The notes under the pieces were generated by a model. It saw nothing but the letters and a program-made list of their open reading frames with translations. It searched no databases and was not told where the DNA came from. 11,050 bases of DNA from JBGTNQ01 sp038212375 (GTDB lineage Bacteria; Patescibacteriota; Minisyncoccia; Phycocordibacterales; Zambryskibacteraceae): the NCBI GenBank assembly GCA_038212375.1, contig JBBQUO010000020.1, positions 1-11,050 on the forward strand, in the 5' to 3' direction. Position numbers and translations under genes: made by a program. Below are positions 6,512 to 11,050 of this stretch, piece by piece (within the stretch, counting starts at the first letter, position 1; each line of letters begins with the position of its first letter).

Positions 6512-6925
6512 ATGAGTAATCGCGTTATTTCGGCTCTTGTTGCTGTTTTGTTCCTCACCACTGGGTGCACAAACAACATCACGATGCCTAGCTCTAGTTC
6601 GAGCGACATCACATTTTTACCACTCACATTCAGTGGTGAACTGGTGATGATGCAGAATGATGTGTTTCAGCAAACGATTTTCGTTTGCGCGCCGGGTGGA
6701 GTTGATCCTGATATCGAGCTTTTTGTGACAAAGGCCATCGCTACAGCCTATGTGCAGTCAGAAAAGACTGGTGGACTCTGCAGTGATGGCCGGATCATGT
6801 GGACTGAGAATGTATTTGTGTTCGGTAGAAAACTGGGATCTGCGCGAGCTGAGTATCGGCTCAAGTACGACCACAGCGTCAAGATTGATTTCGACCTCAC
6901 TGTATCTGAATACGGTAAAGGTTGA
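6512..6925 (+). CDS. Putative small lipoprotein of unknown function
   Basis: The product has 137 residues and is not recognised. It starts with a lipoprotein-type signal peptide (MSNRVISALVAVLFLTTGC), with the predicted lipidated Cys19; the lipobox has Thr instead of Leu at -3, which is acceptable but imperfect. A Ser-rich linker (27-31) leads to a mature domain of mixed beta character containing two more cysteines, C59 in FVCAPGG and C90 in GGLCSDG, which could form a disulfide. The start at 6512 is chosen because GGAG lies 6 nt upstream; in-frame TTG 6500 and ATG 6506 overlap that site. It is a single-gene unit with its own consensus promoter, operator-like repeat, leader hairpin and terminator. 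By eye, codon choice is more GC-rich than in tgt and uvrB, hinting at an accessory origin. Confidence 0.75.
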   Translation: MSNRVISALVAVLFLTTGCTNNITMPSSSSSDITFLPLTFSGELVMMQNDVFQQTIFVCAPGGVDPDIELFVTKAIATAYVQSEKTGGLCSDGRIMWTENVFVFGRKLGSARAEYRLKYDHSVKIDFDLTVSEYGKG

Positions 6926-6942
6926 ACTGGGAGTAGTATCGG

Positions 6943-6974
6943 GCTCACGATTAATCATCGTGGGCTTTTGTTTT
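6943..6974 (+). terminator. Rho-independent terminator of the lipoprotein gene
   Basis: GCTCACGAT (6943-6951) pairs with ATCGTGGGC (6957-6965), nine pairs including one G-T wobble, around a 5-nt loop. TTTTGTTTT follows. It isolates the lipoprotein gene from uvrB. Confidence 0.88.
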
Positions 6975-7003
6975 GCACAAAAGATGAATGAATAACCCCG
7001 CTA

Positions 7004-7012
7004 TGATATATT
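7004..7012 (+). promoter_or_regulatory. Extended -10 promoter for uvrB, possibly leaderless
   Basis: TGATATATT is an extended -10 (TGn plus TATATT) that ends 6 nt before the uvrB ATG at 7019. ATGAAT at 6984-6989, 17 bp upstream, shares the central TGA of the -35 consensus. Transcription would start at or next to the ATG. AAGG, 1 nt before the start, is too close to act as a Shine-Dalgarno site. Confidence 0.45.
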
Positions 7013-7018
7013 CAAGGC

Positions 7019-9043
7019 ATGAAATTTAAGCTCAAAAGTGAATATAAGCCAGCAGGAGATCAACCAAAAGCGATCAAACAGCTGGTAGATGGTATCGAGA
7101 AAGGTATGCGATACCAAACACTTTTAGGTGTGACGGGGTCTGGAAAGACCTTTACTGGCGCTAATGTGATACAGCAGATCGGAAAACCAACCCTTGTCAT
7201 CGCTCACAATAAAACTCTTGCAGCTCAGCTTGCACAAGAATACAAAGAATTTTTCCCTGAAAACGAAGTGCATTACTTTGTTTCCTACTACGACTACTAT
7301 CAACCTGAAGCATACATGCCAGTCACCGATACTTTTATTGAAAAGGAAGCCATGATCAATGAAGAAATTGATCGCCTTCGTCACGCATCGACCCAAGCTC
7401 TGCTTACGAGAAAAGACGTTATTATTGTGGCATCTGTATCGTGTATTTATGGTCTTGGAAGTCCTATCGAATATGAAAAAGTCAATCTTAAGATTGCAAA
7501 AGGAGATGCAATTTCTCGCGCTGAGTTTATCCGCAAGCTTATTGCAATTCATTTTGAACGCACGAATGCAGATCTAAATCCTGGAACCTTTCGCGCTCTC
7601 GGAAATGCAATCGAAATTATGCCAGTTTCTGAACGAGTAGTATTCAGGCTCGAAATCAACGGTACCTCTATCGAGAGTATCCAAAAGATTGATGCGGTAT
7701 CAAGAACAGTGCTTGAGGATGTCAGTATATTTTTTCTTTTTCCAGCAAAACACTTTATTACTGAAAAAAGTGAAATAGAAAGAGCTGCAAAAGATATAAA
7801 AAAAGAATTAGACAAGCAACTCAAGGTATTTGAGTCAGAAAAGAAGGTGCTTGAATACGAACGTCTCAAGCGTCGCACGACCTACGATCTCGCCATGATC
7901 AAAGAAATTGGATACTGTAATGGTATCGAAAATTATTCACGTCATTTTGCTGGGAAAAAAGAAGGTGAAGCACCAGAAACACTTCTTTCCTATTTTCCAC
8001 ATAAACTTGATGGTGCTCCTGACTTCCTTACGATAATCGACGAGTCGCACGTCAGTGTTCCGCAGATTGGCGCTATGTATGCAGGAGACCAGTCTCGTAA
8101 GAACACTCTTGTTGAACATGGATTCAGACTTCCAAGTGCAAAGGACAATAGACCACTTCAATTTAATGAATTTGAAAAAAGGGTAGGACAAGTTATCTTT
8201 ACCTCAGCTACACCATCGACTTACGAAAAGGAGCACAGTGAGCAAGTGGTAGAACAGGTCATTCGACCTACTGGACTTATTGATCCTGAGATTTCGATAA
8301 AGCCCGTGTCAGAAAAAGGGAAGTATGGTGGCCAGATCAAGGATTTCATTGCTGAGACTGAGAAAACCATAAAAAGTGGTGGACGAGTTATTGCTACGAC
8401 ACTAACAAAGAAAATGGCAGAAGATCTGAGTGAATATCTCAAAGAGAAAAAAATTAAATCGCAGTACATTCACAGTGATATAAAAACCATTGAGCGTATT
8501 GAGATTCTTTCGGCATTTCGTCGCGGAGAGTTTGACTGCATCGTTGGGGTAAACCTTCTTCGTGAAGGGCTCGATTTGCCTGAAGTAAAGTTCATTGGAA
8601 TCCTCGATGCTGACAAAGAGGGCTTTCTTCGTTCAGAGACTTCACTCATTCAGATCATTGGACGTGCAGCTCGAAATGTAGAGGGTCATGTAACTTTGTA
8701 TGCAGATAGAGTGACCGGCTCAATGGAACGAGCTATTAGTGAGACCAACCGTCGTCGAGGTATTCAGGTGGCATACAACACGAAACACGGCATCACTCCG
8801 AAAACCATCATCAAGAAGATCAATGATATTACCGAGATGCTTAACCGTAGTGAAAAGAACGCCGCGCGCACTGAACTTTCGATAGAAGATTCACTCTTTA
8901 AAAAAGATCCTCAAAAGCTCCTTCGTAAGAAGGAGAGGGAAATGAACGCAGCAGTAAAATTGCTCGATTTTGAAACTGCAGCGATCATTCGTGATGAAAT
9001 TGCTCTTATTACTAAGAAACTCGAAGAAGAAACGAAAGAATAA
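7019..9043 (+). CDS. uvrB: Excinuclease ABC subunit B
   Basis: This 674-residue protein is full length for UvrB, the helicase-like damage-verification subunit of nucleotide excision repair, which is loaded by UvrA and recruits UvrC. Visible elements in order: Walker A GVTGSGKT at 37-44; the beta-hairpin region YFVSYYDYYQPEAYMP (86-101) that inserts between DNA strands; ASVSCIYGLG at 138-147; IGYCNGIENYSRHF at 297-310; Walker B DESH at 341-344; TSATPSTYE at 395-403; helicase motifs in HSDIKTIERIEIL (485-497) and GVNLLREGLDLPEV (510-523); motif VI QIIGRAARN at 545-553; and the C-terminal UVR motif (about 631-666), which contacts UvrC. No key residue is missing. It has its own promoter and ends at a strong bidirectional terminator, and is not cotranscribed with uvrA. 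Confidence 0.98.
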   Translation: MKFKLKSEYKPAGDQPKAIKQLVDGIEKGMRYQTLLGVTGSGKTFTGANVIQQIGKPTLVIAHNKTLAAQLAQEYKEFFPENEVHYFVSYYDYYQPEAYMPVTDTFIEKEAMINEEIDRLRHASTQALLTRKDVIIVASVSCIYGLGSPIEYEKVNLKIAKGDAISRAEFIRKLIAIHFERTNADLNPGTFRALGNAIEIMPVSERVVFRLEINGTSIESIQKIDAVSRTVLEDVSIFFLFPAKHFITEKSEIERAAKDIKKELDKQLKVFESEKKVLEYERLKRRTTYDLAMIKEIGYCNGIENYSRHFAGKKEGEAPETLLSYFPHKLDGAPDFLTIIDESHVSVPQIGAMYAGDQSRKNTLVEHGFRLPSAKDNRPLQFNEFEKRVGQVIFTSATPSTYEKEHSEQVVEQVIRPTGLIDPEISIKPVSEKGKYGGQIKDFIAETEKTIKSGGRVIATTLTKKMAEDLSEYLKEKKIKSQYIHSDIKTIERIEILSAFRRGEFDCIVGVNLLREGLDLPEVKFIGILDADKEGFLRSETSLIQIIGRAARNVEGHVTLYADRVTGSMERAISETNRRRGIQVAYNTKHGITPKTIIKKINDITEMLNRSEKNAARTELSIEDSLFKKDPQKLLRKKEREMNAAVKLLDFETAAIIRDEIALITKKLEEETKE

Positions 9044-9082
9044 AAACATCCCCTCGACTTTGCAGTCGAGGGGATTCGTTTT
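9042..9082. terminator. Bidirectional terminator between uvrB and the convergent small gene
   Basis: A perfect 12-bp stem (ATCCCCTCGACT at 9048-9059 with AGTCGAGGGGAT at 9064-9075) closes a TTGC loop. On the plus strand it is followed by TCGTTTT, and on the minus strand by GTTTTT. It lies between the uvrB stop (9041-9043) and the stop of the minus-strand gene (9081-9083) and can serve both. Confidence 0.9.
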
Positions 9083-9329
9083 ATGCGGAGACTCTTAAAA
9101 TGCGAGTTCGAGAGTGACACGGACGGATGTTCGCTCGTGCGATACGTCTAACTCTCAATTTCAGAGCTCTGATTTTTTGTCTATTAGGCCTTCCGATATG
9201 CCATTTTTCACAGAAGATGCATTTGTACCAACTTTGGTGCGGTCGTGCATGTTTGATTGCGCAGCACCGATTTTCGTACGTTTTTTTCGACATGCAACTT
9301 CTTTCTTCAAGACTTTGCTTATGTGCCAT
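9081..9329 (-). CDS. Small basic Cys/His-rich protein, putative zinc-binding
   Basis: The product has 82 residues and no named function. Its centre is WYKCIFCEKWHIGRP (34-48), with C37, C40 and H44 as likely metal ligands, preceded by C22, C23, H27 and H31. The pattern Y-x-C-x2-C-x2-W-H resembles small zinc-ribbon-like proteins seen in phages and bacteria (from memory of the motif). The C-terminal half is strongly basic (RQKIRALKLRVRRIARANIR), which suggests nucleic-acid binding. The start ATG at 9329 is chosen because GGAG lies 5 nt upstream; a longer reading to 9434 has no such site and would run into the opposite promoter. It lies convergent to uvrB, sharing its terminator, and divergent from the membrane protein at 9493, which supports a real gene. 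Confidence 0.65.
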   Translation of the reverse strand: MAHKQSLEERSCMSKKTYENRCCAIKHARPHQSWYKCIFCEKWHIGRPNRQKIRALKLRVRRIARANIRPCHSRTRILRVSA

Positions 9330-9390
9330 CCATTCTCCGTGCAGAAGGTGGACCGTAACTGTTCTGAATAAACTGTAGCACATTGAAAAT

Positions 9391-9400
9391 CTAGATCTAG
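9391..9400. repeat. 10-bp perfect palindrome in a divergent intergenic region
   Basis: CTAGATCTAG is a perfect palindrome between the small Cys/His gene (minus) and the membrane protein gene (plus). It could be an operator, but with this length alone chance is possible. Nearby, AACTGT occurs twice as a direct repeat (within 9357-9376). Confidence 0.3.
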
Positions 9401-9427
9401 TACTTTCTGTAGATAAAAACATAGAAA

Positions 9428-9455
9428 TTGACAAATAATATAAATATGTTATTAT
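9428..9455 (+). promoter_or_regulatory. Consensus-type promoter of the small membrane protein gene
   Basis: TTGACA (9428-9433) is followed after 16 bp by TATTAT (9450-9455), preceded by TG at 9447-9448 as in an extended -10. The 8-bp arms AAATAATA (9433-9440) and TATTATTT (9453-9460) are reverse complements spanning the element. The layout resembles the lipoprotein promoter: ATGTTAT starts 18 nt after the first T of TTGACA in both. Confidence 0.7.
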
Positions 9456-9492
9456 TATTTCAGAACACTATAACTTACAACAAGGAGAAATT

Positions 9493-9741
9493 GTGAACTC
9501 TTCACAACAAGTCGTTCCACTCATGTTTAATTGGATCATTGCTTTGACTGCACTCTGGATAGCAGGGTACGGAACAGCAAGGATCATCGGCCAGCATAGC
9601 CGGTATGTGGCACTCAGTCAGCGTACGGTAAAACGCGTTGGTCGGTATATATGGTCGCATTTTGGAACCCAGCTTGCCTGGTTCGTAGCTGGCATCATGG
9701 CCGCTTTTGTGTACATACGCTCTCATCCGCCATGTGGATGA
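9493..9741 (+). CDS. Small two-helix membrane protein of unknown function
   Basis: The 82-residue product is not recognised. Two hydrophobic helices are predicted, at about 12-33 and 60-75, separated by a basic loop (RYVALSQRTVKRVGRYIW), so the loop is probably cytoplasmic and both ends outside. The start is GTG at 9493, with AAGGAG only 5 nt upstream, the best ribosome site in the window. The gene has its own consensus-type promoter about 40 nt upstream. Its last eight codons (IRSHPPCG plus the stop TGA at 9739-9741) lie inside the terminator hairpin, so the C-terminus is shaped by that structure. Codon use (CGG, AGG, CAG) looks more GC-rich than in uvrB. An alternative is a structured small RNA of about 290 nt, but the ribosome site favours a protein. 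Confidence 0.62.
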   Translation: MNSSQQVVPLMFNWIIALTALWIAGYGTARIIGQHSRYVALSQRTVKRVGRYIWSHFGTQLAWFVAGIMAAFVYIRSHPPCG

Positions 9742-9753
9742 GAGCGTTTTTTT
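9717..9753 (+). terminator. Rho-independent terminator overlapping the end of the small membrane protein gene
   Basis: A perfect 12-bp stem (ACGCTCTCATCC at 9717-9728 with GGATGAGAGCGT at 9736-9747) with a 7-nt loop is followed by seven T (9747-9753). The stop codon of the upstream gene lies in the right arm. The flanking bases on the other strand give no T run, so it is plus-strand only. Confidence 0.94.
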
Positions 9754-9769
9754 GATATACTATAAATCT

Positions 9770-9981
9770 ATGGAAGGCCCCGATTTCCTCAAACAAAAAT
9801 ACAATCTTCAAAATTCTCCAGAAGTAGACTCTGTAGTGGAGATCTTTCCCTCAACAACCTCACCTCTGCCGAAGGTCTGACACTCCCACAATCAATCGGT
9901 GGAACTCTTTATCTCAAAAGTCTCACCTCTGCTGAGAAAGTAAATCTTAAAAAACAATATCGACATCTTGATATATATTGA
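9770..9981 (+). pseudogene. Frameshifted, internally deleted remnant of a leucine-rich-repeat protein
   Basis: An ATG at 9770 opens 36 codons (MEGPDFLKQKYNLQNSPEVD at the start) ending in TGA at 9878-9880. From about 9838, a different frame reads GDLSLNNLTSAEGLTLPQSI and then GGTLYLKSLTSAEKVNLKKQ, ending in TGA at 9979-9981. The second part holds two LxLxxLTSAE units 21 residues apart; the matching DNA, CTCACCTCTGC, recurs at 9859 and 9922. I recall the N-terminal FLKQKYNL...SPEV sequence and the LTSAE repeats from large Parcubacteria proteins of unknown function. The middle of the gene seems deleted and the reading frame broken. An extended -10 (TGATATACT, 9753-9761) lies 8 nt before the ATG, so the relic may still be transcribed. 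Confidence 0.7.
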
Positions 9982-10026
9982 GTTTGCCAGCATCCTTACA
10001 TTTAATTGTATTAGCTTTTTCTATTT

Positions 10027-10056
10027 TTGTGCCAACAGGTAAAGATGTGGTATCAT
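10027..10056 (+). promoter_or_regulatory. Candidate uvrA promoter
   Basis: TATCAT (10051-10056) is preceded by TGG, giving an extended -10. TTGTGC (10027-10032) lies 18 bp upstream and matches the first three bases of the -35 consensus. Transcription would start near 10063, about 40 nt before the uvrA ATG. Confidence 0.45.
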
Positions 10057-10070
10057 CGACTGGTAGTAAA

Positions 10071-10092
10071 CCCCTAGAGCCATGTTCTGGGG
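10071..10092 (+). other. Hairpin that could mask the uvrA ribosome binding site
   Basis: CCCC and AGA (10071-10078, with one bulged T) can pair with TCTGGGG (10086-10092) around a 7-nt loop. The GGGG arm is the best Shine-Dalgarno-like sequence for uvrA (GGGGA, 9 nt before ATG 10103), so the structure would cover it. Confidence 0.4.
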
Positions 10093-10102
10093 AACTTCTT
10101 GT

Positions 10103-11050
10103 ATGTCAAAAACAAACAATCATACACATAAAAGCCTCGACCTGCCGACATCTGAAAAGATCGTAGTTCGTGGTGCGCGTACTCATAATCTCAAGGATAT
10201 TACCGTTGAGATGCCCCGAAATAAGATGGTGGTTTTTACGGGTTTATCTGGCTCAGGAAAGTCATCTCTTGCGTTCGATACCATTTTTGCAGAAGGTCAG
10301 CGTAGATATGTCGAATCTTTGTCATCATATGCAAGGCAGTTTCTCCGACAGATGCAAAAGCCGGACGTTGATGAAATATCAGGACTTTCTCCCGCAATTT
10401 CTATCGATCAAAAGTCACGGTCAAATAACCCTCGTTCGACCGTAGCGACAATCACTGAAATATACGACTATCTCCGTATTCTCTATGCACGAATCGGTCA
10501 CCCTCACTGCCTCGTCTGTGGAGAAGAGATCAAAAAGCTTTCCAATGAAGAAATCAAAAACTTTATTCTTGAGCGTATAGATCACAAACTTGGAAATCTT
10601 GCAAAGATCAAAACATCTCTCGATTTTCCTATTTATGCAGAAATATTTGCTCCTGTAGTTCGCGGTAGAAAAGGTGAGTATTACCAGCTCCTCTACGATT
10701 TACTCGGGAAAGGATACTCAGAAGTCCTTATCGACGGAGTAAGAAAAAAACTTAGAGATCAAATAGTACTTTCCAAAACAAAGCGTCATACGATCGATGT
10801 ACTTGTCGATCAGATTAGTATTCGAGATTTTAAAGATGATCGTAAGTCAGCTGAGGAACGCCTATCAGAATCACTAGAAAAAGCCCTCGATGAGTCTGAG
10901 GGTCTGGTGAAAATTATGTTCAACGATGTTCAACATAAAGGAAAGAAAGAAGATGAAAAAAAAGTAGTCGATCCTGACAACGAGTTTATCATGTCTTCCA
11001 AGCTCTCGTGTCCAAACGACGGATACTCATATCCTGAAGTAGAGCCTCGC
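10103..11050 (+). CDS. uvrA: Excinuclease ABC subunit A (N-terminal third, 3' end outside window)
   Basis: The frame from ATG 10103 stays open to the window edge, giving 316 residues of a protein normally about 940 long. UvrA is the damage-sensing ABC ATPase dimer that loads UvrB. The start of ATPase domain I is clear: VVRGARTHNLKDI at 21-33, Walker A GLSGSGKSS at 47-55, and FDTIFAEGQRRYVESLSSYA (58-77). The UvrB-binding and signature insertion region follows, with HCLVCG at 135-140 and APVVRGRKGEY at 183-193. The first zinc finger begins at C303, but where CPxCGY is expected the sequence is CPNDGY, so one usual cysteine ligand is Asp306. Start choice: GGGGA is 9 nt upstream; an in-frame ATG at 10082 would add MFWGTSC but has no ribosome site. 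Confidence 0.97.
   Translation, partial: MSKTNNHTHKSLDLPTSEKIVVRGARTHNLKDITVEMPRNKMVVFTGLSGSGKSSLAFDTIFAEGQRRYVESLSSYARQFLRQMQKPDVDEISGLSPAISIDQKSRSNNPRSTVATITEIYDYLRILYARIGHPHCLVCGEEIKKLSNEEIKNFILERIDHKLGNLAKIKTSLDFPIYAEIFAPVVRGRKGEYYQLLYDLLGKGYSEVLIDGVRKKLRDQIVLSKTKRHTIDVLVDQISIRDFKDDRKSAEERLSESLEKALDESEGLVKIMFNDVQHKGKKEDEKKVVDPDNEFIMSSKLSCPNDGYSYPEVEPR

Noticed and set aside
7124..8469. Long antisense frames inside uvrB
   Set aside because: They are reverse-strand shadows of a fully conserved coding sequence, with no ribosome sites or domains.
9330..9434. N-terminal extension of the minus-strand Cys/His gene to 9434
   Set aside because: The internal ATG at 9329 has GGAG at good spacing, while the longer start has none and overlaps the opposite-strand promoter at 9428.
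9978..10166. A 62-residue plus-strand frame with a hydrophobic beginning between the relic and uvrA
   Set aside because: It starts at TTG without a ribosome site, overlaps uvrA out of frame by 64 bp, covers the candidate uvrA promoter and shows no recognisable domain.
1..11050. CRISPR arrays, insertion sequences, tRNA genes or attachment sites
   Set aside because: No regularly spaced repeats, transposase-like frames, cloverleaf sequences or duplicated att-like ends were found on reading both strands.

Overview
The window looks like a chromosomal segment of a Candidate Phyla Radiation (Patescibacteria), probably Parcubacteria-like, bacterium. The evidence is a low-GC sequence with compact gene packing, standard stop codons (TGA is used as a stop), many genes without a Shine-Dalgarno sequence, and a decayed remnant (9770-9981) of a protein type that I recall from Parcubacteria genomes. 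The lineage is an inference from gene style; no rRNA is present to prove it.

Left block (1-2827, minus strand): a tightly spaced operon of an ECF sigma factor, a two-helix membrane protein in the anti-sigma position, a single-helix membrane protein with a small beta domain, and a HlyD-type membrane fusion protein that runs off the left edge. This reads as a regulated envelope or export unit whose transporter genes probably lie beyond position 1.

Middle block (3021-5138): a plus-strand DoxX-family membrane protein whose stop codon overlaps that of a convergent minus-strand pair, a pterin-4a-carbinolamine dehydratase and a LOG-family Rossmann protein. A membrane-anchored FKBP peptidyl-prolyl isomerase diverges from that pair and ends at a clear intrinsic terminator.

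Right block (5181-11050): plus-strand housekeeping genes tgt (tRNA-guanine transglycosylase), uvrB and the first 316 codons of uvrA. Three small single-gene units sit between them: a putative lipoprotein (6512-6925) with a consensus promoter and an inverted repeat inside it; a minus-strand small cysteine/histidine-rich protein (9081-9329) that shares a bidirectional terminator with uvrB; and a two-helix membrane protein (9493-9741) with its own consensus promoter and a terminator hairpin that contains its last codons. A frameshifted leucine-rich repeat remnant precedes uvrA.

UvrA and UvrB belong to nucleotide excision repair although they are not adjacent here. The small islands between tgt, uvrB and uvrA are the accessory and least explained part of the window. 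I did not find a clear defence, CRISPR or mobile system.
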